NCBI GenBank assembly: GCA_958421655.1
Contig: CATZMG010000009.1
Location: 1 to 40,574 of the forward strand
DNA length: 40,574 nt
Direction: 5' to 3'
Source: an uncultured Collinsella sp.
GTDB lineage: Bacteria > Actinomycetota > Coriobacteriia > Coriobacteriales > Coriobacteriaceae
Part shown: positions 8,109 through 15,417 of the stretch, piece after piece
How positions within the stretch are numbered: the stretch's first letter is position 1
Layout: every line of letters begins with the position of its first letter
Translations under genes and position numbers: made by a program
Notes under the pieces: generated by a model
Database searches by the model: none
Told to the model about the DNA's origin: nothing
The model's input: only the letters and a program-made list of their open reading frames with translations

Positions 8109-8264
8109 TCAGGGCCGACGCTCAACACTTCGGCTCGACACTTCGCTTTGGAAAGGGCCCTGCGCGATGGTGCAGCCCTCCATCTCGCAGCACAGGTCGC
8201 CGAAGGTCGCGAGGATGCGCTCCTTCTGTTCCGTGGGCGAGACGGCTCGGTGGGCAAGGTCCTC
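8109..8264 (-). pseudogene. Gene fragment, family not recognised (minus strand)
   Basis: About 51 codons read in one frame, with the best stretch LAHRAVSPTEQKERILATF then GDLCCEMEGCTIAQGPF. Third positions are almost all G or C (gcc cac gtc tcg ccc acg cag aag gag cgc atc ctc), as in real genes of this genome, yet there is no start codon: an in-frame TGA lies at 8265-8267 just upstream. I take it as the remnant of a broken gene. No family is recognised. Confidence 0.4.
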
Positions 8265-8296
8265 TCAAAAGGGGTCGTCCGACGCCGCAAGACCTC

Positions 8297-8577
8297 GATG
8301 ACCGACTACCGCCTCGAGCAAGTGGCGGATTACCTCTGCACCATCGAACTTGCCTTGGTCAAGTGCGAGGCCAAGGAGAACGGTGAGGCGCACAACAAGT
8401 TCTTCGGAGGTATAGGCTCTTTCAAGAGGAACTGGCTCAAGCAAGCCCGCAGCAAGCGGATATAGCTGGTCTCGCGGTTTCGCAAGGAACGGTCAGTTCT
8501 CCTCTGGCGAGGAACCCCGGGCGACGTGCTTCGAGCAGCGGAAGCTGAAGCGCAAGCAGAAGCAGCGCGGGCAATGA
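8297..8577 (+). pseudogene. Gene fragments with frameshift, family not recognised (plus strand)
   Basis: From ATG 8297 a 55-codon frame runs to TAG 8463-8465 with strongly coding third positions (acc gac tac cgc ctc gag). It includes LVKCEAKENGEAHNKFFGG and FKRNWLKQARSKRI. A second coding-like piece in another frame (WSRGFARNGQFSSGEE, then FEQRKLKRKQKQRGQ) continues to TGA 8577. The shift between them suggests one decayed gene. The very basic tail would suit a DNA-binding protein such as a recombinase or transposase, but I cannot identify it. The frame is open upstream to 8040, though that part looks non-coding. Confidence 0.4.
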
Positions 8578-8670
8578 TCGGTGCCGATATGGGCCCAGAC
8601 GTGAACAGTGCTACATCCCCTGTTCACGGGGCGCGAAACCGCAAAGGTTGCACAGAGGTTGCAAAATAAG

Positions 8671-8704
8671 AAGCCCCCGACCTGTTTTCGCAGGTCAGAG
8701 GCTT
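8671..8704 (-). terminator. guaA terminator
   Basis: Stem AAGCC (8671-8675) plus GACCTG (8679-8684) pairs with CAGGTC (8691-8696) and GGCTT (8700-8704) around a TTTTCG loop. Read on the minus strand it ends GGGGGCTTCTTATTTTG, a moderate T-rich tail, 19 nt after the guaA stop. Confidence 0.75.
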
Positions 8705-8722
8705 GAAATCAACGAATATCGT

Positions 8723-10321
8723 TTATTCCCACTCGATGGTCGCAGGCGGCTTGGACGTAATGTCGTAGCACACGCGGTTGGCGCCGGGAACCTCGGCAAC
8801 GATGCGGCCGGAGATGCGGGCAAGCACGTCGTAGGGCAGCTTGGCCCAATCGGCGGTCATGGCATCACTGGACTCGACGGCGCGCAGGATGATCGGGCGC
8901 TGGTAGGTGCGCTCGTCGCCCATAACGCCGACGGACTTGATGTCAGGCAGGACCGCAAAGTACTGCCAGCAGCTGTGCTCGGAGTTGCGCTCGCCAGTCT
9001 GCTCAAACAGACGCTGGTTATAGGCGTCGAGCTCCTCGCGCACGATGGCATCGGCGTTCTTGAGGATCCCGAGCTTCTCCTTATCGACTGCACCGATGAT
9101 GCGGATAGCAAGACCCGGGCCCGGGAAAGGCTGGCGGAACACGATATGACCCGGCAGGCCAAGCGCCAGACCAAGTGCGCGGACCTCATCCTTAAAGAAG
9201 TGATCGAGCGGCTCAATGAGGTCGAAGTGCACGCCCTCGGGGAACGGGATCAGGTTGTGATGGCTCTTGATGGTGGCCGTCTTGCCGCCCGTCTTGCGAG
9301 CACCGGACTCGATGATGTCGGGGTAGATGGTGCCCTGAGCCAGGTACTTGACCGGCTTGCCATCGGTCTCGAGCTGCTGCGCCACGGCGAAGAACTCTTT
9401 CCAGAACTGCGTACCGATGATGCGGCGCTTCTCCTCGGGCTCGGTCACGCCGGCCAAAAGCTCGGCATAGCGGTCCTCGGCGTGGACGTGGATAAAGTCG
9501 ACGTCAAACTGCTTGGTGAAGACCTCCTCCACCTGCTCGGGCTCGCCCTTGCGCAGCAGGCCATGGTTGATGAACACGCAGGTCATCTGCTTACCCACGG
9601 CGCGAGCGCCCAGCGCAGCCACGACGGAGGAGTCGACGCCGCCGGACAGGGCCAGAATCACGCGGTCGTCACCGACCTTCTCGCGGAACTCGGCCGTCAT
9701 GGTCTCGACCAGGTTGTCCATGCTCCAGTTAGGCTCCAGGCCGCAGATCTCAAACAGGAAGTTGCTCAGCAGCTGCTGACCGTACTCGGAGTGCTTGACC
9801 TCGGGGTGGAACTGCGTGGTGAAAATCTTGCGCTCGACGCACTCCATGGCGGCAACCGGGCACACGTCGGTGTTGGCGGTAACGGTAAAGCCCTCGGGCA
9901 CCTCGGAAACGGCGTCGCGATGGCTCATCCACACGGTCTGTTCCATGGGCGTGGAGTTAAAGAGCTTGGCGCCGGCCGTGCGCGTGATGGTGGCGCGGCC
10001 GTACTCGCCCACCTCGGAGTGACCGACCTTGCCGCCGAGCGTCACGGCCGTGATCTGATGGCCGTAGCAAAAGCCCAGGACGGGAAGGCCCAGGTCAAAG
10101 ATGGCGGGATCGATGGACGGAGCGTCCTCGGCGTACACGGAAGCCGGGCCGCCGGAAAGGATGAGCGCAGAGGCGTTCATCTCGCGAATCTCATCGGCCG
10201 AGATGTCGCAGGGCACAATCTCGGAATACACGTTGAGGTCGCGGACGCGACGGGCAATGAGCTGACCGTACTGCGCACCAAAGTCGAGTACGAGGACCTT
10301 TGCGGAAGCCTTTTGATCCAT
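8723..10321 (-). CDS. guaA: GMP synthase (glutamine-hydrolysing)
   Basis: A 532-residue enzyme that amidates XMP to GMP using glutamine and ATP, the last step of guanine nucleotide synthesis. The N-terminal class I glutamine amidotransferase starts VLVLDFGAQYGQLIARRVR, with nucleophile Cys85 in GFCYGHQ and the His/Glu of TQFHPEVKHSEYG. The ATP pyrophosphatase loop is LALSGGVDSSV. The C-terminal dimerisation domain ends CYDITSKPPATIEWE, the canonical GuaA ending. I start at ATG 10321 (AGAGGGGGAAACC upstream); the longer frame to 10447 lacks support. The 3' end of guaA is a known target for genomic-island integrases, and accessory-looking DNA lies just beyond it here. Confidence 0.98.
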   Translation of the reverse strand: MDQKASAKVLVLDFGAQYGQLIARRVRDLNVYSEIVPCDISADEIREMNASALILSGGPASVYAEDAPSIDPAIFDLGLPVLGFCYGHQITAVTLGGKVGHSEVGEYGRATITRTAGAKLFNSTPMEQTVWMSHRDAVSEVPEGFTVTANTDVCPVAAMECVERKIFTTQFHPEVKHSEYGQQLLSNFLFEICGLEPNWSMDNLVETMTAEFREKVGDDRVILALSGGVDSSVVAALGARAVGKQMTCVFINHGLLRKGEPEQVEEVFTKQFDVDFIHVHAEDRYAELLAGVTEPEEKRRIIGTQFWKEFFAVAQQLETDGKPVKYLAQGTIYPDIIESGARKTGGKTATIKSHHNLIPFPEGVHFDLIEPLDHFFKDEVRALGLALGLPGHIVFRQPFPGPGLAIRIIGAVDKEKLGILKNADAIVREELDAYNQRLFEQTGERNSEHSCWQYFAVLPDIKSVGVMGDERTYQRPIILRAVESSDAMTADWAKLPYDVLARISGRIVAEVPGANRVCYDITSKPPATIEWE

Positions 10322-10589
10322 GGTTTCCCCCTCTTGTTGGCGGGGAGCCGGTGCCCACCCGCGTGAATGAACAAAAATAACTTTCATAGTGTACACGTTA
10401 TATGGGGTTTCTCGTCCCTCGCAGCCATCAGCGCACGGCAAACGCACGACCTGGGCCCCTATTTGACGGCAATTGAAGTGTTACCAAACGCTACAGATGA
10501 TGTAATACGTTTGAACATTGGACGCCCTGTGCCACAATACTGCCGAACGACTCCGCCTCTGCGGCGGCAAATACGATAGGAATACCAGC
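10322..10589. promoter_or_regulatory. Divergent control region between guaA and the asparaginase gene
   Basis: This 268-bp gap must hold both promoters. For the plus strand, TTACCA at about 10480 followed after 17 bp by TAATAC is a fair sigma-70 pair ~85 bp before the asparaginase start. For guaA, TATAAC near 10399-10404 on the minus strand is a -10 candidate without a good -35. An 8-bp palindrome GTGTACAC lies at about 10390. No purine riboswitch fold was recognised. Confidence 0.35.
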
Positions 10590-11603
10590 ATGAAGCGCAT
10601 CCTTCTCATCGCCACGGGCGGCACCATCGCATCGACCGAGGACGGCAACGGCCTCTCCCCCGCCCTGACCGGTGAGGAACTCGCCCAGAGCGTCCCCGAG
10701 ATCTCGGGCCTCTGCGAGCTCGACGTCGTGCAGCCCATGAACATCGACAGCACCAACATGCGCCCGAGCGACTGGATGCGCATCCGCGACGTCATCGTCG
10801 AAGGCTATGACGACCACGACGGCTTCGTGATTCTGCACGGCACCGACACCATGAGCTACACCGCAGCAGCGCTTTCCTACCTGATTCAGGACAGCCCCAA
10901 GCCCATCGTGCTCACCGGCTCGCAAAAGCCCATGGGCAACCCCTTTACCGACGCCAAGCTCAACCTGTACCAGAGCCTGCTCTATGCGCTCGACGAGCAC
11001 TCGCACGACGTTTCCATCGTGTTTGGCGGCGTAGCCATTGCCGGCACGCGCGCCCGAAAGCAGCGCACCATGAGCTTTAACGCGTTCATTAGCGTCAACT
11101 ATCCGCCCATTGCCTACATCCGCAACGACCGCATTGTGCGCAACGGGCTTCACGGCACGCATCAGGGCGAAAACCCGGTGCGTTTCTACGACAGCATCGA
11201 CCCGCGCGTGTTTGTCCTTAAGCTCACGCCCGGCGTAAACCCGGGCATCCTCGATGCCCTTGCCAATAGCTACGATGCTGTAATCCTGGAGACCTTTGGC
11301 ATTGGCGGTATCCCCGAGTTTGGCGAGTCCGGTGAGTCGTTCCAGGAGGCAATTTTCCGCTGGGTCGATTCGGGCCGCACTGTCGTTATGACCACGCAGG
11401 TCCCCGAGGAAGGCCTTGACCTAGGTGTTTATGAGGTCGGCCGCGCCTACGCTGATCATCCGGGTATTTTGCGCGGCGACGATATGACAACCGAGACGCT
11501 CGTGGCCAAAACCATGTGGGCACTCGGCCAGTCACGTGATGCGACCGAGATTCAGCGTCTGTTCTACAGCCAAGTCAACCACGACCGCATCCCGATGGCG
11601 TAA
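10590..11603 (+). CDS. L-asparaginase (type I, cytoplasmic)
   Basis: A 337-residue enzyme hydrolysing L-asparagine to aspartate and ammonia. The first active-site loop LLIATGGTIAST carries Thr12, and the second, VILHGTDTMSYTAAAL, carries Thr85-Asp86. No signal peptide is present, so it is the cytoplasmic form. I start at ATG 10590, where the conserved N-terminus begins, preceded by a weak AGGAA; the frame is open to 10518 but that extension is not family-like. It is divergent from guaA and convergent with the XRE gene. Confidence 0.93.
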   Translation: MKRILLIATGGTIASTEDGNGLSPALTGEELAQSVPEISGLCELDVVQPMNIDSTNMRPSDWMRIRDVIVEGYDDHDGFVILHGTDTMSYTAAALSYLIQDSPKPIVLTGSQKPMGNPFTDAKLNLYQSLLYALDEHSHDVSIVFGGVAIAGTRARKQRTMSFNAFISVNYPPIAYIRNDRIVRNGLHGTHQGENPVRFYDSIDPRVFVLKLTPGVNPGILDALANSYDAVILETFGIGGIPEFGESGESFQEAIFRWVDSGRTVVMTTQVPEEGLDLGVYEVGRAYADHPGILRGDDMTTETLVAKTMWALGQSRDATEIQRLFYSQVNHDRIPMA

Positions 11604-11625
11604 TTCAGTTGTCGACGGGTATCCC

Positions 11626-11844
11626 CTATTCGATACCTTCGAGAAGTTCTGACACCGTCATGCCGAGTGCGGGCGCGATCTTAAATAGAACCTTGAGCGT
11701 GAAATTTGCCGTCCCATCTTCGATTCGGTCGAGGTAGGGTCGGCTGATTCCTGTCGCCACACAAAAATCAACCTTGGAGATACCAAGGTCCCTGCGCGTC
11801 TCTTCGACCCGCCTGCCAAGAATCTGTTTCGCACGTTCGTCCAT
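11626..11844 (-). CDS. Small XRE-family HTH repressor
   Basis: A 72-residue protein that is essentially one lambda-repressor-like helix-turn-helix: ILGRRVEETRRDLGISKVDF then CVATGISRPYLDRIEDG and TLKVLFKIAPALGMTVSELLEG. Such single-domain proteins act as dimeric repressors. It is divergent from the gene at 11921, and a 24-bp perfect palindrome lies in the 76-bp gap, 30 bp from its start codon, which suggests autoregulation and control of the neighbour. The ribosome site is weak. Confidence 0.85.
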   Translation of the reverse strand: MDERAKQILGRRVEETRRDLGISKVDFCVATGISRPYLDRIEDGTANFTLKVLFKIAPALGMTVSELLEGIE

Positions 11845-11873
11845 GCAGCCGAGTTTGAAATGGAGCTGAACAA

Positions 11874-11897
11874 AAACGTAAACTATAGTTTACGTTT
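11874..11897. promoter_or_regulatory. 24-bp perfect palindrome, likely operator of the XRE repressor
   Basis: The half-site AAACGTAAACTA is followed immediately by its exact reverse complement. The centre CTATAG provides a TATAGT -10-like hexamer in both directions, so a bound repressor would cover both promoters. A second, overlapping palindrome CGTTTAAACG lies at 11894-11903. Confidence 0.65.
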
Positions 11898-11920
11898 AAA
11901 CGAATACACAGGAGTTTTCT

Positions 11921-12310
11921 ATGTCGGGTTCTTCGGTCCGCATGTACCGAGCCACGCTTCGCACAAACAGCGCACCGCCCAAGCTCGTCGTCGTTGAAGC
12001 AGAATGCCTTTCGCCCGATGAGCGCACAGCATTTGCATTGCTATCAAGTCGCGTCGTCGCCGTTCTGGTCCCTTGCCCGGCGCAAGGTGAACTTGCCATT
12101 CAATGCCAAACGCACGGCTGCTCGCTCAATCAGGCTGCCGTAATCGCAACCAGCCAACGCGGCCTGCCGCTCCTTTTAGAAGCCGGCATAGCACTCGCCC
12201 TTCGCGGCGCCGGATACGAAAACGAGGCCGCCGCCGACATGGTCTTTAAACCACGATCGAGCGGCGGCCTCGCAGCAGCCATTGAATATGCGTGCAGGCT
12301 CGTTGCCTAA
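11921..12310 (+). CDS. Small protein with a degenerate HAD-hydrolase-like C-terminus
   Basis: A 129-residue protein, well started (ATG 11921 with CAGGAG upstream). No family is certain. The C-terminal stretch LPLLLEAGIALALRGAGYEN followed by EAAADMVFKPRSSGGLAAAIEYA resembles the end of Cof-type HAD phosphatases (motif IV, then 'AADYVT...GVAxALE'). However, the acidic residues expected in motif IV are replaced (ATSQRGLPLLL), and the N-terminal nucleophile Asp motif is absent. It is therefore likely a non-catalytic HAD-derived protein, or a remnant kept under control of the divergent XRE repressor. Confidence 0.55.
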   Translation: MSGSSVRMYRATLRTNSAPPKLVVVEAECLSPDERTAFALLSSRVVAVLVPCPAQGELAIQCQTHGCSLNQAAVIATSQRGLPLLLEAGIALALRGAGYENEAAADMVFKPRSSGGLAAAIEYACRLVA

Positions 12311-12319
12311 AAGGACAAG

Positions 12320-12703
12320 CTAGAAACCAAAGCCAAAGCCCGTTCCGGTAATCGCCGAGTACATAAAGTAAACGTTGATCACGTTGAGGAACACACCCGT
12401 GATGCAACCGTTGCGCAGGTAGCGCCCGCATACGATGCGCGCCATGGCGGCGGAGTCATCATTGTTCTTGGCCTGGCGTCCCGCCGTAAAGTACGTTGCC
12501 ACGCTCAGCAGCAAATTGAGCACCGGCAGCGCCAGCAGCTCGTAGCTCTTGCCCCAGCGCGTCACCTCGCCGGCTGCGTTAAACTTCGTTGCCACCTCGG
12601 GGCCAATGTTGGGGATTACAAACGCTGCGACCACCAGCGGAAGCACCGCAAGCACCAGCAGCGCGATGCCCATGTAGCCGGCTTTTTTGCCATATTTGAA
12701 CAT
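12320..12703 (-). CDS. DUF1648-type small membrane protein
   Basis: A 127-residue inner-membrane protein. Three hydrophobic helices are visible: ~10-32, ~55-72 and ~100-120. The motif KFNAAGEVTRWGKSYELLALPVLN after the first helix is the DUF1648 pattern found in SdpI-like proteins. Function is unknown. It starts 11 nt after the ychF stop on the same strand and is probably cotranscribed with it. Its C-terminus ends in the glycine/phenylalanine run GTGFGFGF. Confidence 0.75.
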   Translation of the reverse strand: MFKYGKKAGYMGIALLVLAVLPLVVAAFVIPNIGPEVATKFNAAGEVTRWGKSYELLALPVLNLLLSVATYFTAGRQAKNNDDSAAMARIVCGRYLRNGCITGVFLNVINVYFMYSAITGTGFGFGF

Positions 12704-12714
12704 GCGCGTCGCCC

Positions 12715-13791
12715 TTACACGTTAAAGCGGAAGTGCACGACGTCGCCATCGGCCATGACATAGTCCTTGCCCTCAATGCGTAGCTTGCCGGCGGCCTTGG
12801 CGCCCTGCTCGCCACCGAGCTCGATGTAGTCGTCATAGCCAATGACCTCGGCCTTAATAAAGCCGCGCTCAAAGTCGGTGTGGATGACACCGGCGGCCTG
12901 TGGAGCGGTCGCACCCTGACGAACCGTCCAGGCCTTGACTTCCATCTCGCCAGCCGTAAAGAACGACTGCAGGCCGAGCAGCTTGTAAGCGGCCTGCGCG
13001 AGCACGTCCAGGCCGGGCTGCTCCAGGCCCAGGCTCTCCAGGTAGTCGGCGGCGTCCTCGGGATCGAGCTCGGAAAGCTCGGCCTCGATCTTGGCGCAGA
13101 TGGGCAACGGCTTGACACCATCGATGGGCGCCAGATCGTCGTTGAGCATATCCTCGTCCACGTTGGCCACATACAGGATGGGCTTCATGGTGAGCAGGAA
13201 CAGGCCCTTGGCGGCGGCACGCTCCTCGTCGGTCATCTCCATGGATGCGGCGCGCTTGCCCTCGTTGAGCCAGGCAAGCAGGCGCTTGGCCACCTCGAAC
13301 TTGGGCATGAGCTCCTTGTCGCGCTTGGCCTCCTTCTCGAGCTTGGGCAGCTGCTTCTCGAGCGTGCCCATGTCGGCCAGGATGAGCTCGGTCATGATGG
13401 TGTCGGCATCGCCGGCGGGATCGACGAACTCGCCCGTGCGGCCCACCTCACGCATGACGTTGGGGTCCTTAAAGTAGCGCACGACCTCGCAGATGGCGTC
13501 CGTCTCGCGGATGTTCGCGAGGAACTGGTTGCCCAGGCCCTCGCCCTCGTTGGCACCCTTCACCAGGCCCGCGATGTCGACAAACTCGACCGTAGCCGGC
13601 ACAATGCGGCCCGGGTTGACGATGTCGGCAAGCTTTTGCAGGCGGCTATCGGGCACATCGACGATACCCACGTTGGGGTCGATCGTGGCGAACGGGTAGT
13701 TGGCGGCAAGGCCGGTCTTTTTGGTAAGCGCGGTGAACAGCGTCGACTTGCCCACGTTGGGCAGGCCCACGATACCGATGGAAAGGGACAC
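12715..13791 (-). CDS. ychF: Redox-regulated ATPase YchF (Obg-like)
   Basis: A 358-residue P-loop ATPase of the TRAFAC class that binds ribosomes and is linked to stress responses. Walker A is GLPNVGKST (residues 9-17). The G3 region is VDIAGLVKGANEGEGLGNQF. The usual NKxD specificity motif is replaced by NVDE, the family change that makes YchF prefer ATP. The C-terminal TGS domain runs from about residue 280. I use the GTG start at 13791 because AAAGGAG precedes it by five bases and the protein then begins SLSIGIVGLPN; the upstream ATG at 13826 has no ribosome site. Confidence 0.95.
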   Translation of the reverse strand: MSLSIGIVGLPNVGKSTLFTALTKKTGLAANYPFATIDPNVGIVDVPDSRLQKLADIVNPGRIVPATVEFVDIAGLVKGANEGEGLGNQFLANIRETDAICEVVRYFKDPNVMREVGRTGEFVDPAGDADTIMTELILADMGTLEKQLPKLEKEAKRDKELMPKFEVAKRLLAWLNEGKRAASMEMTDEERAAAKGLFLLTMKPILYVANVDEDMLNDDLAPIDGVKPLPICAKIEAELSELDPEDAADYLESLGLEQPGLDVLAQAAYKLLGLQSFFTAGEMEVKAWTVRQGATAPQAAGVIHTDFERGFIKAEVIGYDDYIELGGEQGAKAAGKLRIEGKDYVMADGDVVHFRFNV

Positions 13792-13834
13792 GACAGCTCC
13801 TTTTGGTACAGGTACTTCAAACTGCATAAGTATA

Positions 13835-13878
13835 GCGCCGCCGCAGCATCCGGGCGAATCCGGACACCGCGGCGGCGC
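13835..13878. terminator. GC-rich hairpin between the GH4 gene and ychF
   Basis: Arms GCGCCGCCGC (13835-13844) and GCGGCGGCGC (13869-13878) pair perfectly, with an inner stem TCCGG/CCGGA at 13849-13853 and 13860-13864. It lies just after the GH4 stop on the minus strand. It has no T-run there, so it may weaken rather than stop transcription. The -10-like TATACT of ychF follows at once. Confidence 0.55.
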
Positions 13879-13918
13879 AAATGAAGCAGAGATGCGTGAG
13901 GGTTCGAGACGGCAGTCC

Positions 13919-15262
13919 TTACTTAAGCTCGGGCCAGAAATCCTTGTTGGCCTCAATGAGCTCGTCCAGGATCTGCTTGGCAACGCTCGCCGAAGGAATG
14001 GTCTTGGAGAGCGTGAGCGCCTGCCAGAGCTTCTGGTAGCTGCCCTCGACCCAAGCCTGGACAACGAGCTTCTCGACGGAAACCTGCTGCTCCATCAAGC
14101 CCTTCTGGAACTGCGGAATCGGGCCCTGGCAGATCTTCTCAAAGCCGTTGGAACCGACGATGCAAGGTACCTCGACCATGGCCGTCGGGTCGAAGTTGGG
14201 CACAGCGCCATCGTTGGGGACGATCAGCAGGAAGCGCTCGAGCGTATTCTCGGCCAGTGCGCAGGCAAGGTCGACGATGTAGTTGGCATGTACATCTGGC
14301 TCAAAGCCGCCGTCCTTGGCAGTACCCTTGGCGATGATGTCGCGGCAAGCGCCAAAGACCTTCTTCTCGCGGCCGTCCATAACCTCATTGGCGCGAGTGT
14401 AGTTGGGGTCAGACGTCTCAACGACATAGTCCGGGTACAGGTAATACTTGAGGTAGGTATTGGGAATCGTCTCGGGATCGACAGCATAGATATCCTTGGC
14501 CTTGCCGAAGGTGTGAATCCAGCTCTCCTCGACATGCTGCTCCTTACCGGCCTCGTGCTCGATGCCGTCCAGGTAGCCGTTCTTAGCCATGTGCTCCTTA
14601 ATCTGCGGCATGAGGTCGTTGCCGTCCTTGTCGTAGATTTTGCTCCACCAACCAAAGTGGTTGAGGCCGTAGTAGCTATACTGCAGCTCGCGACGATCCT
14701 TGATGCCGCACATACGGCTCATCTTATCCATAAGGTCGATCGGCATGTCGCAGATGTTGATGATGCGGCTGTTGGGGCGCAGCACGCGGCAGGCCTCGGC
14801 GACGATGGCCGCGGGGTTGGAGTAGTTGAGCATCCAGGCGTTGGGGCTGTACTTCTCCATGTAGTCGAGAATCTCGATGACGCCGCCGATGGAGCGCATG
14901 CCGTAGGCGATACCGCCGGCACCGCAGGTCTCTTGGCCAACGCAGCCGTACTTGAGAGGAATCTTCTCGTCGAGCTCGCGCATAGCGTACAGGCCGACGC
15001 GGATGTGAGCGAGGACGAAGTCAGTACCGGTAAAAGCGGTTTCGGGGTCGGTGGTGTAGTTGAACTCAACCTCGGGGGCGTTCTCGTGGAAGTAGATCTC
15101 GCAGGCCTTGGCCACGGTCTCCTGGCGCTCGGCGTTGTTGTCGTAGAAGGTCACCTTGTTGACCGGGAAGCGGTCGCGCTCCTCAAGCAGCATCAGAGCG
15201 ATGCCCGGAGTGAAGGTAGAGCCACCGCCGGCAATGGTCACGGCATAGTTTTTCTTGGACAT
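13919..15262 (-). CDS. Family 4 glycoside hydrolase, 6-phospho-alpha-glucosidase type
   Basis: A 447-residue cytoplasmic enzyme that cleaves phosphorylated disaccharides using NAD+ and a divalent metal. The Rossmann start is VTIAGGGSTFTPGIALMLL. Family motifs are GQETCGAGGIAYGMRSI, MLNYSNPAAIV, NICDMPIDLM (the metal-binding Cys) and YGLNHFGWW (the metal-binding His). The overall pattern is nearest to GlvA/MalH-type 6-phospho-alpha-glucosidases. The start is ATG with GAGGAGGACATC upstream. It lies downstream of an alpha-glucoside EIICB, which would supply its phosphorylated substrate. Exact anomer and aglycone preference are inferred. Confidence 0.92.
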   Translation of the reverse strand: MSKKNYAVTIAGGGSTFTPGIALMLLEERDRFPVNKVTFYDNNAERQETVAKACEIYFHENAPEVEFNYTTDPETAFTGTDFVLAHIRVGLYAMRELDEKIPLKYGCVGQETCGAGGIAYGMRSIGGVIEILDYMEKYSPNAWMLNYSNPAAIVAEACRVLRPNSRIINICDMPIDLMDKMSRMCGIKDRRELQYSYYGLNHFGWWSKIYDKDGNDLMPQIKEHMAKNGYLDGIEHEAGKEQHVEESWIHTFGKAKDIYAVDPETIPNTYLKYYLYPDYVVETSDPNYTRANEVMDGREKKVFGACRDIIAKGTAKDGGFEPDVHANYIVDLACALAENTLERFLLIVPNDGAVPNFDPTAMVEVPCIVGSNGFEKICQGPIPQFQKGLMEQQVSVEKLVVQAWVEGSYQKLWQALTLSKTIPSASVAKQILDELIEANKDFWPELK

Positions 15263-15359
15263 GATGTCCTCCTCATTCTGGCCGCTTGCTCAATCCATCC
15301 CCGCACGCGGCCTGTACGGTTTGGAATTGTTACCTAGAAGTGGAGTTTTTTATCTCTAG

Positions 15360-15399
15360 AATCGGCCTTGCGGTGCATACCGGCTCTGCAAGGCCGATT
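15360..15399 (-). other. 12-bp perfect stem in the EIICB-GH4 intergenic region
   Basis: AATCGGCCTTGC (15360-15371) and GCAAGGCCGATT (15388-15399) are exact inverted repeats with a 16-nt loop, in the 155-bp gap between the EIICB stop and the GH4 start. On the minus strand it is followed by CTAGAGATAAAAAACT, not a T-run. An RNA-stabilising or attenuating hairpin that sets different levels of the two products is the simplest reading. Confidence 0.6.
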
Positions 15400-15417
15400 G
15401 TTTCGATGGACGATGGT

